A stretch of 64,000 bases of DNA from Polyangiaceae bacterium (GTDB lineage Bacteria; Myxococcota_A; Polyangia; Polyangiales; Polyangiaceae): NCBI GenBank assembly GCA_025936045.1, contig JAICUB010000040.1, positions 1-64,000 of the forward strand. The letters are read 5' to 3'. The notes below the pieces were generated by a model that made no database searches, was not told the origin of the DNA, and was given only the letters and a program-made list of their open reading frames with translations. Below are positions 15,319 to 24,292 of this stretch, one piece after another. The translations under genes and the position numbers were made by a program. Numbering within the stretch: position 1 is the first letter of the stretch; each line of letters begins with the position of its first letter.

Positions 15319-15685
15319 GAAGCACCTCCGCTCCGTTGCGCTGCAGCAACCGTGCCTTCCGCACAGCCCCAGCAACGCTCGCTCTGCGGCTCTTTGCCTC
15401 GCCGGGGCGCAAAGTGGTCCCCGGCGGGCCCACTCTGCGAGCGCGAAGAACCCGTAAGAGTCACGCGCTACGAGGCGCCGCTAGCGCGGAGCGGCGCGCG
15501 GCGGCGCGCGCGTGTTCTGCGCCGAGCTCGAGTGTGAAGTCCCAGAGTCCGGCCGACGCCTGCTACTGCCGCTGTCCGTAAAAGCCAGCATTCGCCGGCA
15601 AAAGCTCGCTTCTGATTGCGATGCTCCGCGCGGCCGTTGCGGACACGGTGGCCCGAGCATACCCTCGGGAGTCCATGAGGCGTGA
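15319..15685. other. Intergenic region with no recognised gene
   Basis: About 370 bp between the divergent NTF2-like and histidine kinase genes. Small open frames here are Arg/Ala-rich and lack ribosome sites or family motifs. It must contain the promoters of both flanking genes, but I cannot point to convincing hexamers. No RNA gene or repeat was recognised. Confidence 0.5.
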
Positions 15686-17542
15686 GTGTCGGCTTTCGAG
15701 CTGATCGGCGAAGCAATGCTCGGGCTCGGCTCGGAGGCGCTGTTCGTCGTCGAACCGGCGTCGCTGAAGCTCGTGGGGACCAACCGTGGCTTCACGGGCC
15801 TGCTCGGTTACTCGACCGCCGACGCGGCCGTGCTCGAGCTCCGGACGCTGCTCGTGGATCGCCGTATCGAGGAGGTTTTGCGCCTGCTCGGCGCCAGTGG
15901 ACAAGCGACGCTCGGAGTCGGCTCCTTTCGGCACAAGGACGGACGCGTCGTCGAGCTCGAAGCGCGCGCGGGAACGACGGCAGCAAGCGGGCGCGCGCTC
16001 TACTGCTTCCTCGCTCGCGAGCTCGACGCGCGGGACGCCGCCGTGGCAAGCGAACGGGCGAGCGCGCTCCGCTCCCACATCTTGGCGGAGGCGACGTTCG
16101 AGGCCATCGCCGTCACCGACGCGGGCCGGCTCGTCGACGGCAATCCGCAGCTCGAGGAGCTGCTTGGCGCCCCTATTTCGGACCTCGTCGGGCGCGCGGT
16201 GCTCGACTTCGTCCCCGCCGAATATCAAAGCGAGCTCCAGCAGCGGCTGCGCGCCGGCGTAACGCTGCCCTACGAACACGAATGTCTGCGCGTCGACGGC
16301 ACGCGGCGCCCCGTCGAAGCTCTCGCGAAGACGGTGACGGTTGCGGGACGTACCGTACGCGTGACGGCCCTGCGCGACATCGCGGATCGCAAGAAGCTCG
16401 AGGAAGAAGTGCGGCGCGCCCTGCGCATGGAGTCGATTGGGCGCCTCGCAGGCGGCGTGGCGCACGATTTCAACAACCTCCTCACCGTGATCCTCTCGGT
16501 CGCCAAGGTCATGGAGCAGGGCCCCCGCGACGCGAACGACGCGAACGATCTGAAGCAAATCACCGCCGCGGCCGAGCGCGCGGCGCAGCTCACCGCCCAC
16601 CTGCTCGCCTTCGCCCGCAAGCAGCTCACCGAACCCAAGGTTATCGACCTGAACGCGCTCGTGCTCGGCATCGACGAGCTTTTACGCCGCCTCATCGGCG
16701 AGCACATCACGCTGAAGACGGTATGTGAGCCCGGGCTCGGCGCGGTCCGCATCGATCCGACGCAGCTCGAACAGGTTCTCCTGAACCTCGCGGTGAACGC
16801 GCGCGACGCGATGGACGCGGGCGGCACGCTCACGATCGAGACCAGCAACGTCGAGCTCGGCGTGGACTACGCCGTGACGCACCCCGAGGTCAAACCCGGT
16901 GAGTACGTGATGATGGGCGTGAGCGATACCGGTTCGGGTATGGACCAAGCGACGCTCGCTCGCGTGTTCGAGCCGTTCTTCACCACCAAGGCGCACGGCA
17001 AGGGCAGCGGGCTCGGGCTCGCCACCTCCTACGGCATCGTGAAGCAGGGCGGTGGCTCGATCTGGGCCTACAGCGAGCTCGGTCACGGCACGACTTTCAA
17101 GGTGTACTTGCCGCGCGTGCGCGCCGCGCTGTCCGTGCCCGATCCGAAACCCGCCAGCGTCCCCGCGACCGGCAACGAGACGCTCTTGCTCGTCGAGGAC
17201 GACGAGCTCGTCCGTCGCATCGCGGTGCGCATCCTCACCAATCACGGCTATCGCGTGCACGTTGCCGCCGACGGAGGCGAGGCGCTCGAGCGCTTCGCGG
17301 AGCTCGAGGGCCGCGTGGACGCCGTCATCACCGACGTGATCTTGCCCAAGCTCAACGCCAAGGAGCTCGTCGCGCAGCTTTCACGCCTCAAACCTGGGCT
17401 TTTAGTGCTCTTCACTTCCGGCTACACGGAGAACACCGTGGTGCACCAGGGCGTCGTCGACGCCGGCGTGAACTTCCTCGCCAAGCCCTATCTGCCCGCC
17501 GACCTGGCCCGCGCCGTCCGCGCCATGCTCGACGGCAAGTAA
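15686..17542 (+). CDS. PAS-containing hybrid histidine kinase with C-terminal receiver
   Basis: A 618-residue soluble sensor. Two PAS-like regions (about 1-110 and 120-235, the second ending A-L-R-D-I-A-D-R-K-K-L-E-E-E) precede the HisKA helix with phospho-acceptor His260 (G-G-V-A-H-D-F-N-N-L-L). The HATPase domain has N-A-R-D-A-M, D-T-G-S-G-M and G-K-G-S-G-L-G-L. A receiver follows with E-D-D at about 505 and Asp550 (I-T-D-V-I-L-P). There is no transmembrane segment, so it senses an intracellular signal. The GTG at 15686 is the first plausible start. No cognate regulator is adjacent, so it probably works as an orphan in a phosphorelay. Confidence 0.92.
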   Translation: MSAFELIGEAMLGLGSEALFVVEPASLKLVGTNRGFTGLLGYSTADAAVLELRTLLVDRRIEEVLRLLGASGQATLGVGSFRHKDGRVVELEARAGTTAASGRALYCFLARELDARDAAVASERASALRSHILAEATFEAIAVTDAGRLVDGNPQLEELLGAPISDLVGRAVLDFVPAEYQSELQQRLRAGVTLPYEHECLRVDGTRRPVEALAKTVTVAGRTVRVTALRDIADRKKLEEEVRRALRMESIGRLAGGVAHDFNNLLTVILSVAKVMEQGPRDANDANDLKQITAAAERAAQLTAHLLAFARKQLTEPKVIDLNALVLGIDELLRRLIGEHITLKTVCEPGLGAVRIDPTQLEQVLLNLAVNARDAMDAGGTLTIETSNVELGVDYAVTHPEVKPGEYVMMGVSDTGSGMDQATLARVFEPFFTTKAHGKGSGLGLATSYGIVKQGGGSIWAYSELGHGTTFKVYLPRVRAALSVPDPKPASVPATGNETLLLVEDDELVRRIAVRILTNHGYRVHVAADGGEALERFAELEGRVDAVITDVILPKLNAKELVAQLSRLKPGLLVLFTSGYTENTVVHQGVVDAGVNFLAKPYLPADLARAVRAMLDGK

Positions 17543-17566
17543 CCGCCGCTCGGGCGAGCTTGGCGG
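17543..17566. terminator. Possible bidirectional hairpin terminator
   Basis: Right after the kinase stop, CCGCC...GGCGG encloses GCTCG...CGAGC, making a two-part GC-rich stem between convergent genes. There is no U-tract, so termination is not certain. Confidence 0.35.
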
Positions 17567-17628
17567 TGTCTCCGAGCGAAATGGGGCTGGCAGCAGATGG
17601 GGGACCGCGACGTGCGAAGGAGCGGCTT

Positions 17629-18738
17629 TCATGGATTATTCGGGGGAGGGGGGCTCGGTGGAGCGGAGCTCGGTTGAGCAGGGCTCGCGGGAGGCGGGGA
17701 GTTGCCCGAGTCGGCGGGAGCTTGCACCATCTTGTCGCGCGCCTTGTCCGCCGCGAGGAGCTCCTCGAGCTCTTTCTTGCGGTCCGCTTCGTTCAGGTTC
17801 GATTTGCCGACGTCGAAGGTGAGGAGCGGCAGCTTGTCGCCGCCTTGATAAGTCGGGAGCTTACCGTCCCAGCGCTGCACGGCGCGGTACTGGAGCACGG
17901 GGCCCGTGGTCGAGAGGCGGATGATTTCGTTCGCGCGCGCGTCGGCGCGGGCTCGGATCAACACGGCGTCGGCTTCACCTTCCGCGCGCTGGCGGGCGGC
18001 TTCGGCCAGGCCGTGCGCTTCGGCGACGGCCTGTTCGGCTTCGGCGCGCACCTGGCGCACGCGATTTTCGGCTTGAATCGCGTTCTGCGTCGCTTCCATG
18101 GCGCGGTTGATCGCTTGCGCGACGTTTTCCGGCAAGCGCAGGGCGCCGTTGATCGTGATCTGATCGATGATGAAGCCGTCTTTGCCCAAAACGTCGCGGA
18201 GCTTCGCGCCCACGTCCGCGATGAGCTTGCCCTTCTTCGCGCCGTAGATGTCCTGCACGACCATGCGGGAGGCGACGTCGTTGAACGCCTCGCGCACGGC
18301 GTTGCGCACGTAGCCGTCAGCGAGGATGAGCAGATCGGGCTGCCGGAAGCGCAGATAAAGGTGTGGGGCGAGCGAGGGCTCGATGTGAAACGAAAGTCCG
18401 ATATCGGAGTTGACGTTCACGCCCTCCTCCGAGGAAAACGTGATCGATTCGTCGGACGAGCGGCCCTCGTGCGCCGACGACGTCCAGATCACGTTCTGCA
18501 CACTGGTGGGGAACGCGAAGATCTGTTCGGTCAGCGGATTGTAGAAAACCCAGCCGGTAACGACGGGAATATCCTGCACGCCGCGCGTGCTGCCCGCGAG
18601 CTTCACGCGAATGCCCACGTGCGCCGCGTCGATGCGTGTGAGCGTCGCGTCGGCGAGCAACGCAAGCCCGACGACCGACGCAAAGGCGATCACCAGGAGC
18701 CGCAGGCGCTGTAAAAAACCGGGCGGTTGGTAGGCCAT
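17629..18738 (-). CDS. SPFH/Band 7 (prohibitin-type) membrane protein
   Basis: A 369-residue protein. A transmembrane helix at about 13-32 is followed by an SPFH domain (about 40-230, with Y-V-R-N-A-V-R-E-A-F and F-I-I-D-Q-I-T-I-N). An Ala/Glu/Arg-rich coiled-coil comes next (about 235-300, R-A-E-A-E-Q-A-V-A-E-A-H-G), and the tail is Pro/Ser-rich. Prohibitin-like proteins form ring oligomers at membranes and often modulate FtsH-type proteases or membrane microdomains. No protease or NfeD partner gene is adjacent, so the specific role is open. The ATG at 18738 (M-A-Y-Q-P-P-G) gives the usual short cytoplasmic lead. Confidence 0.9.
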   Translation of the reverse strand: MAYQPPGFLQRLRLLVIAFASVVGLALLADATLTRIDAAHVGIRVKLAGSTRGVQDIPVVTGWVFYNPLTEQIFAFPTSVQNVIWTSSAHEGRSSDESITFSSEEGVNVNSDIGLSFHIEPSLAPHLYLRFRQPDLLILADGYVRNAVREAFNDVASRMVVQDIYGAKKGKLIADVGAKLRDVLGKDGFIIDQITINGALRLPENVAQAINRAMEATQNAIQAENRVRQVRAEAEQAVAEAHGLAEAARQRAEGEADAVLIRARADARANEIIRLSTTGPVLQYRAVQRWDGKLPTYQGGDKLPLLTFDVGKSNLNEADRKKELEELLAADKARDKMVQAPADSGNSPPPASPAQPSSAPPSPPPPNNP

Positions 18739-18876
18739 GAGCGTTCCGTATAGGCAGCGTCCCTGCGGCTGTCCATCCAAGCCGAGCTCATTTGTCCGAG
18801 TTCGGCGTCAGAAAGAGTGGAGAGCCCGCCGAGCGGAGCTCGATCCGGCAATATGCGCCCCTCCGTCGAGGAGCGT

Positions 18877-19659
18877 TCAGCCCTTCAGCGTCTGCATCAC
18901 GGCCGGGAACAACCGTCCGTTCGTCGCGATCGCTTCCGGCGCCGTGTGCGTGGCGGTGCCGTGCCAGTCGGTGAGCGTGCCGCCGGCTTCGGTCAGAACC
19001 GGGAAGAGCGCGGCCGTGTCCCACAGGTTCATGACCGGATCGAGCGCGATTTCGGCGCGACCCGTGGCGACGAGCGCGTAGCCGTAGGCGTCCGGGAAGC
19101 CGCGGTCGTTGCCGGAGGCCGCGAGCAGCCGGTCGAACTCGGGGCCCTTGCCGTGCTTGTGCGCGGCCTTGCTGCTCGCGAAAACGAGGCGCGCTTCGCC
19201 GAGATCGCTCACGTCGGAGACGCGCGCGGGGCGGCCGTTCCAGCGGCAGCCGAGCCCGCGCGCGGCGTACACCGTTTCGTTCAGCGCCGGCATGTGGATG
19301 ACGCCGGCGACGGCCTCGCCTTCCCACTCGAAGCCGATGAGCACGGCAAAGAGCGGCACGCCGCAAATGAACGAATAGGTGCCGTCGATCGGATCGAGGA
19401 TCCAGCGCGCGGGCGCGGTGCCCGCCTTCACGCCGTGCTCCTCGCCCACGATGCCGTGCGTCGGGAAGGCGCGCTCGATGCGCTGGCGCAAGCGCTCCTC
19501 GGCGCCGCGATCGGCGGCCGTGACGGGCGAGCGATCGGCCTTGAGCTCGACCGGCGGGCTCGCGTTGAAGTAGCCGAGCGTGAAGGAACCGGCGAGCTGG
19601 GCCGATTCGACCGCGAAATCCAGCACGTCGCGCAGGGTTTTTTCGTCGAGCGCCGCCAT
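18877..19659 (-). CDS. hisN: Inositol-monophosphatase-family phosphatase, probably HisN-type histidinol-phosphatase
   Basis: 260 residues with the metal-dependent phosphatase signature. Visible are K-A-D-R-S-P-V-T-A-A-D at about 41-51, G-E-E-H at about 72-75, L-D-P-I-D-G-T at about 88-94 and W-D-T-A-A near 210. The R-S-P-V-T form and overall length resemble HisN-type histidinol-phosphatases (last-but-one phosphatase step of histidine synthesis), but other IMPase members share these features and no his genes are nearby. It is a single-gene unit, same strand as and 138 bp upstream of the SPFH gene. Confidence 0.72.
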   Translation of the reverse strand: MAALDEKTLRDVLDFAVESAQLAGSFTLGYFNASPPVELKADRSPVTAADRGAEERLRQRIERAFPTHGIVGEEHGVKAGTAPARWILDPIDGTYSFICGVPLFAVLIGFEWEGEAVAGVIHMPALNETVYAARGLGCRWNGRPARVSDVSDLGEARLVFASSKAAHKHGKGPEFDRLLAASGNDRGFPDAYGYALVATGRAEIALDPVMNLWDTAALFPVLTEAGGTLTDWHGTATHTAPEAIATNGRLFPAVMQTLKG

Positions 19660-19781
19660 CGGCCGGGAGCGTACACGAGCCGCGCGGGACGGGCGACGGC
19701 GATTGTTGACGCGCGGGAAGCCTGCAAGTTGCGACCTCGGGGACGTGAGGCTATCGAGCCCAGCATGCCGAGCTCACTAGG

Positions 19782-20717
19782 TTGATCCCGTCCAACGCGC
19801 ATTTCGTCTGGCTCGGCCGGAAGCTGCCGTGGGTGTACGTGCTCGGCGTACTCGCGGCCGCGCGCCGTGGCGGGTTCGAGCGCGTGCTCTTGCATCACAT
19901 CGACGAGCTCGATGAAGACGCGGGCATCGTCGAGCTGCGGGCCGAGCCGCGCGTGGAGCTCGCCCGGCTCGATCCGTTCCCGCTCCTGGAAGCGGCGGGT
20001 GGGCCGAACTTCGTCGACCGCTACCGCGAGCTCGAGCAAGCGGCCGCGCGCGCGAACGTCGTGCGCATGGCCCTGCTCGAGCAAGAGGGCGGCGTTTACC
20101 TCGACACCGATACCATCGCGATCCGGAGCTTCGAGGGCGTGCTCGCACAAGGGGGCGCTTTCTGTGGTGAGGAGCGGCTGGTCTACCCGGGCAGCGCCGG
20201 CACCGGCTTGCTTTCGCGGGTACGGCCCGGCGCGCTGCTCCGGACGGGGGCGCGCGACGTGTTCCGGCGCTTGCCGCGCGGTGATCGCTATTTCCGGCGT
20301 TTCGAGCACTTCTATCCGAAGGCCGTCAACAACGCGGTGCTCGGCGCCGAGCCGCACCATCCTTTCCTGCGCGAGCTCGTGGGCCGTGCGGTGGCGCTCG
20401 CGGCCGAGCGCCGGCAGGTTCGCTATGCGTTCGGGACCCACCTCTTGCAAGCGGCGGTCGCGGAGTACCAGGGACCGAGCCTGCGCGTACTGCCGCCCCC
20501 CGTGTTCTATCCGCTCGCGCCCGAGATCAGCGAGCACTGGTTTCGGCCGCGCCCGCGCGCGCGCCTCGACGAGGTGCTCGCGCCGGAGACGTTGCTCGTC
20601 CACTGGTACGCCTCGGTCCGCACCGCTCGCCACGTCGCGCGCATCGATCGCGCCTGGCTCGCCGAGCACGCCGAGGATCGCCTGTTCGCCGCGCTCGCGC
20701 TGCGCGCGCTCGGGTGA
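19782..20717 (+). CDS. GT32-like glycosyltransferase (DXD sugar-binding type)
   Basis: A 311-residue protein. It opens with I-P-S-N-A-H-F-V-W-L-G, the typical GT32/Och1-like beginning, and carries the donor-sugar and metal motif D-T-D at 108-110 in G-G-V-Y-L-D-T-D-T. Further on are N-N-A-V-L at about 185-189 and a C-terminal H-W-Y region. It probably transfers a sugar onto a surface polysaccharide or glycolipid. Donor and acceptor are unknown. The TTG at 19782 is chosen because the family motif begins immediately. No ATG lies in a sensible position. It is isolated, with no polysaccharide genes next to it. Confidence 0.82.
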   Translation: MIPSNAHFVWLGRKLPWVYVLGVLAAARRGGFERVLLHHIDELDEDAGIVELRAEPRVELARLDPFPLLEAAGGPNFVDRYRELEQAAARANVVRMALLEQEGGVYLDTDTIAIRSFEGVLAQGGAFCGEERLVYPGSAGTGLLSRVRPGALLRTGARDVFRRLPRGDRYFRRFEHFYPKAVNNAVLGAEPHHPFLRELVGRAVALAAERRQVRYAFGTHLLQAAVAEYQGPSLRVLPPPVFYPLAPEISEHWFRPRPRARLDEVLAPETLLVHWYASVRTARHVARIDRAWLAEHAEDRLFAALALRALG

Positions 20718-20749
20718 GAGCGTGCCGGCGCGGGAGCGGCCCGCAGGCG

Positions 20750-22330
20750 TCAGTCGAGCGGATCTTCGTCGACGCGCTCGCGCACGATGGAGCGCAGCTC
20801 TTCCGGCACGAACGGTTTGTCGATGTGGAGGTTCGGCACGCTGTCGAGGAATTGCCGCGCCTGCGTGGCGAAGGCTCCGCCCGTAAAGAAGACGATGCGC
20901 CGCGTGTCTTTGGGCGCAAAGCGCTCGAGCTCACGCCAGAAGTCCACGCCCGTCATGTTCGGCATCATCACGTCGCACAGAATCACGTCGAAGCGCTCGC
21001 CCTGCCGCAGGAGCTCGAGCGCTTCTTCGGTGAGATTCTTGGTCGTGACTTCGTGATCGCCGCTCAGAGTGCGACGCACGACGGCCGCGACCATCGGGTC
21101 GTCGTCGATCACGAGCACGCGCCCGCGTCGCGGGCCCGGCGACGAGGCCAAAGGCTTGCTCCGCGCTGCGGGTTCGCTCGCGGGGTCGGCCGCGGGCAGG
21201 AGGATCGTGAACGTCGAGCCCTTGCCGGGACGGCTCGTGACGCGGAGCTCCCCGCCGATGTCTTCGACCAGGCGCCGGCAGATGGGCAAGCCGAGGCCCG
21301 TACCGATGCCCGCCGGACGCGCGCTGAAGAAGGGCGTGAAGATGTGCTCCATCAGCTCGTTGGACATGCCGACGCCGGTGTCGGCAATCTCTATCGTGAC
21401 GTGCTGACCGTCGTAAACCGTCGCCACGCGAATCTGATTCGTCTCGGCGCGGCCTTCGGGGATGGCGTGGGCGGCGTTGATCACGAGGTTCAAGAACACC
21501 TGGCCGAGCCGCGCTTCGTTCGCTTCGACGGCCGGCACGTCGTCGAACGCTTTGACGAGCCGAGCGCGGTGGCGGATCTCGTGCCAAGCCATGCGCAGGG
21601 TCGACTCGAGCACCTCGCGCACGTCGACGCGGCTGCGGCGCGGCTCCTCCGCGCGGGAAAACAGCCGCAGATCACGCACGATCAGCCGCACGCGCTCCGC
21701 GGCCTCGCGGGCGTCTCGCACCTCTTCGAGGAGCTCGCCCCCCACACCCATCGCCTGGAGATCGGCGACCGCGAGCTCGAGATTCGCGATCACCGCAGCG
21801 AGCGGGTTGTTGATCTCGTGGGCGACGCCCGCGGCGAGCGTCCCGACGGAAGCGAGGCGATCGGTCGCGAAGAGCTGGGCCTCGGATTGGCGGCGTCCCG
21901 TCGTGTCGCGCACGCAGATCACGGCGCCGGAGCCGAGGACGCCGATGCGGCACGCATACCAGCTCACGTCGTCCGCCGAGCCGTTCGCCAGCACCTCGAT
22001 CGTCGCCGGTTCCTTGGTGTGCAACGTCGCTTCGAACACGCTGCGCGCGGACGGGCGAAACTTCGGCGCCAGCAAGTCGAAGAACGAGCGCCCCGCGAGG
22101 TCGTCGGGCGCGCCCGGCAAGCTCCGGCTCGCGAACAGGATCGTGCCCCGGGCATCCACTTCTAGGATTGGATCCGGGATATGCCGTACGAGCTCGCGCA
22201 ATCGCGTGGGCTCGTCGGTGAGGCTCGCCCCTTTCGGCGCGGCACCCGAGCGCGGTTCGGCCTGGCGAGCGGCCGCCTCCGCCGCCTCCGCCGCCTCGTC
22301 CGCCTGCCGCTGCCGTGAACCGCCTGCCAT
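20750..22330 (-). CDS. PAS hybrid histidine kinase with C-terminal receiver
   Basis: 526 residues. An Ala/Glu-rich start (about 1-35) precedes a PAS domain (about 45-155, I-P-D-P-I-L-E-V-D-A-R-G-T). The HisKA box has His171 (A-G-V-A-H-E-I-N-N-P-L), and the ATPase has N-A-A-H-A-I, D-T-G-V-G-M and G-T-G-L-G-L-P-I. The receiver carries D-D-D at about 407 and Asp453 (I-L-C-D-V-M-M-P-N). It is cytoplasmic. It diverges from a single-domain receiver gene 242 bp away, which is a plausible phosphotransfer partner. The ATG at 22330 is used. An upstream in-frame extension lacks motifs. Confidence 0.92.
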   Translation of the reverse strand: MAGGSRQRQADEAAEAAEAAARQAEPRSGAAPKGASLTDEPTRLRELVRHIPDPILEVDARGTILFASRSLPGAPDDLAGRSFFDLLAPKFRPSARSVFEATLHTKEPATIEVLANGSADDVSWYACRIGVLGSGAVICVRDTTGRRQSEAQLFATDRLASVGTLAAGVAHEINNPLAAVIANLELAVADLQAMGVGGELLEEVRDAREAAERVRLIVRDLRLFSRAEEPRRSRVDVREVLESTLRMAWHEIRHRARLVKAFDDVPAVEANEARLGQVFLNLVINAAHAIPEGRAETNQIRVATVYDGQHVTIEIADTGVGMSNELMEHIFTPFFSARPAGIGTGLGLPICRRLVEDIGGELRVTSRPGKGSTFTILLPAADPASEPAARSKPLASSPGPRRGRVLVIDDDPMVAAVVRRTLSGDHEVTTKNLTEEALELLRQGERFDVILCDVMMPNMTGVDFWRELERFAPKDTRRIVFFTGGAFATQARQFLDSVPNLHIDKPFVPEELRSIVRERVDEDPLD

Positions 22331-22572
22331 GCGGGCTCTGCTACCAGACGAGAATAGAGAGGTGCGTGGAGCGTGACAAGCTTGGCCTCTTCCGCCCGCG
22401 CCTTGGTCGAATTCGTCCGACGGGTACACGACAGCCGCGCACGCCGCGGCTGAAGTCGGCTACCATCCGGGTGGGGTGGAGGTGGCATGTAGGTTGCTGC
22501 AATTTGTCACCCCTGGCTTCTGGCGATTCTCCTCCCTCGTCCGCTGCGCACTTCGGTGCCTACGCTTCGTTC

Positions 22573-22947
22573 GTGGTCCTCGTCGTGGACGACGAGCCGC
22601 TCGTCTTGAAGACTGCGCAACGGATCTTCGAGTTCCGGGGCTTCGAGGTGCTCGCTACGAGCGACGGCCCGAGCGCCCTGGCAGCAAGCAGAAGCGCAAA
22701 GCGGCTCGATCTGCTCGTGACCGACGTCTGCCTTCCGGGTGAGGACGGGCGCCTTTTGGCGATGGAGATCCGGGAGACTCGCCCGGGCCTCCCCGTCCTC
22801 TTCATCTCGGGACTGACGAGCGGCGCCGCCACCCAGGGCCTGCCCCCCGGCGGAACTTGGGCATTTTTGGCCAAGCCTTTCACCGGCCGCGAGCTCGATG
22901 CGCACCTTGCCACACTTCTCGGCGCGCCCCCTTCGCGTCGGGGGTGA
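22573..22947 (+). CDS. Single-domain response regulator (receiver only)
   Basis: A stand-alone CheY-like receiver of about 124 residues, with V-V-D-D-E at 4-8, phospho-acceptor Asp51 (L-V-T-D-V-C-L-P-G) and F-L-A-K-P-F holding the conserved lysine near 104. There is no output domain, so it likely acts by protein contact or as a phosphorelay intermediate. The GTG at 22573 is chosen because the receiver fold begins there. It has no clear ribosome site, and in-frame upstream starts (for example GTG at 22471) cannot be excluded. The divergent hybrid kinase is the obvious candidate partner. Confidence 0.75.
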   Translation: MVLVVDDEPLVLKTAQRIFEFRGFEVLATSDGPSALAASRSAKRLDLLVTDVCLPGEDGRLLAMEIRETRPGLPVLFISGLTSGAATQGLPPGGTWAFLAKPFTGRELDAHLATLLGAPPSRRG

Positions 22948-23019
22948 CGTCCGGTAATGGGATCGATATATTCCGGCACCGCCCCGAGCGTGGGGCGTTT
23001 ACGTAACCCGAGGATTTCC

Positions 23020-23367
23020 ATGCGAGAGTTCTGCCTGGTCGGGGTCGCTTTGCTGCTCACCGCGTGCGGAGGGGCAGCCATACCCCAGGAATCGTTGACC
23101 GCTGCGAAGGCGGCCGTTGCGGGCGCCGAAGTCGGCGGGGCCGCGTCGGATCCCAAAGCCGCGCTGCATCTGAAGCTGGCCAAAGAATACGTGGCCAAGG
23201 CGGAGAGCCTCATCGCGGACGGTGACAACGAAGAAGCGGCGCGCGTGATCGATCGCGCTCAGGCCGACGCGGATCTCGCGCTCTCTCTCGCCAAGGAAAC
23301 GTCGGCCGAGAAGGAAGCGCAGGACACGAAGGAGTCCCTCGATCGGCTCCGCAAGCAAGCCCAGTAG
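23020..23367 (+). CDS. Small DUF4398-like lipoprotein
   Basis: 115 residues. The signal peptide ends in lipobox L-L-T-A-C (Cys17). A helical region follows, rich in Ala/Glu/Lys (Q-E-S-L-T-A-A-K-A-A-V-A-G-A, A-K-E-Y-V-A-K-A-E-S-L-I), matching the DUF4398 pattern of a two-helix hairpin. It resembles the N-terminal half of the next gene product (P-Q-E-L-L-D-A-R-S-A-Y-D-A-A), suggesting an ancestral duplication. The spacing of 33 bp to that gene makes co-transcription likely. An envelope structural role is inferred. Confidence 0.78.
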   Translation: MREFCLVGVALLLTACGGAAIPQESLTAAKAAVAGAEVGGAASDPKAALHLKLAKEYVAKAESLIADGDNEEAARVIDRAQADADLALSLAKETSAEKEAQDTKESLDRLRKQAQ

Positions 23368-23400
23368 GGCGAAAGATTCTGCATTCAGGAGTCAGCGAGA

Positions 23401-24267
23401 ATGATGAAGCGTTTGAATCGCATCGCATTGGTGGGCCTGCTCGTGCAGGCCGCGTTCGGTTGCGCCACGGCGCAGCCGCCACAAGAGCTCCTCGACGCTC
23501 GTTCGGCCTACGACGCCGCCAGTAAAGGTCCGGCGGCGCAGCTAGCGCCCGCGCAGCTCGACACGGCCAAGCAGTCGCTCGCGAAAGCCGAGCAGTCGTT
23601 CGCGGACAACGGCGATAAGCCCGTCACGAAGGACATCGCGTACGTCGCCGAGCGGCGCGCCGAGCTCGCGGCGGCCGAAGGAGCGCGCGAGAAAGCCGCG
23701 CGTACTCGCTCGCAGATGGACAAGGATTTCAAGAACAGCGAGATCGACGCGGTCGCGGCGACCAAGGATCGCGCAGCTAAGGCGCAGGCCGCTCTCGAAA
23801 AGGAGCGGCAGGCGCGCGCGGAAGCGGAGAAGAACCTCGCCGACGCCAACAAGAAGCTCGGCGCGGCAATGGCGAGCCTCGCGGAGATCGCGAAGGTGAA
23901 GGAGGAGTCGCGCGGCGTCGTCATCACGCTGTCCGGCTCCGTCTTGTTCGCGACCGGCAAGAGCGAGCTTTTGCCAATCGCCCAGCAGAAGCTCGCCGAG
24001 GTCGCCAAGGCCCTCAACGATCAGGGCTACCAGAGCCTGCTCGTCGAAGGTCACACCGATTCCCAGGGCAGCGCCGAGAAGAACATGGTGCTCTCGCAGC
24101 AGCGCGCGGAGTCAGTGCGCATGTACCTCATCAGCCAGAACATTCCCGCCGACAAGATCCGCGCGCAGGGCATCGGCTCCTCGCGGCCCGTCGCCGACAA
24201 CAACACGGCCGAAGGGCGCGCGAACAACCGCCGCGTCGAGATCGTCGTCACCCCTCTCGGCAAGTAA
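23401..24267 (+). CDS. OmpA-family lipoprotein with DUF4398-like coiled region
   Basis: 288 residues. The signal peptide ends in A-F-G-C (Cys21). A DUF4398-like helical segment and a long Ala/Lys/Glu coiled coil cover about 25-165. A C-terminal OmpA domain follows (about 175-285) with G-H-T-D-S-Q-G-S at about 218-225, L-S-Q-Q-R-A-E-S-V and N-R-R-V-E-I. The OmpA domain binds peptidoglycan non-covalently. With its lipid anchor it would tether outer membrane to cell wall, like Pal. It is paired with the upstream small lipoprotein and convergent with the next gene at 25 bp. Confidence 0.88.
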   Translation: MMKRLNRIALVGLLVQAAFGCATAQPPQELLDARSAYDAASKGPAAQLAPAQLDTAKQSLAKAEQSFADNGDKPVTKDIAYVAERRAELAAAEGAREKAARTRSQMDKDFKNSEIDAVAATKDRAAKAQAALEKERQARAEAEKNLADANKKLGAAMASLAEIAKVKEESRGVVITLSGSVLFATGKSELLPIAQQKLAEVAKALNDQGYQSLLVEGHTDSQGSAEKNMVLSQQRAESVRMYLISQNIPADKIRAQGIGSSRPVADNNTAEGRANNRRVEIVVTPLGK

Positions 24268-24292
24268 CGTTTCGTCGAGCGAGTTCGTCTCG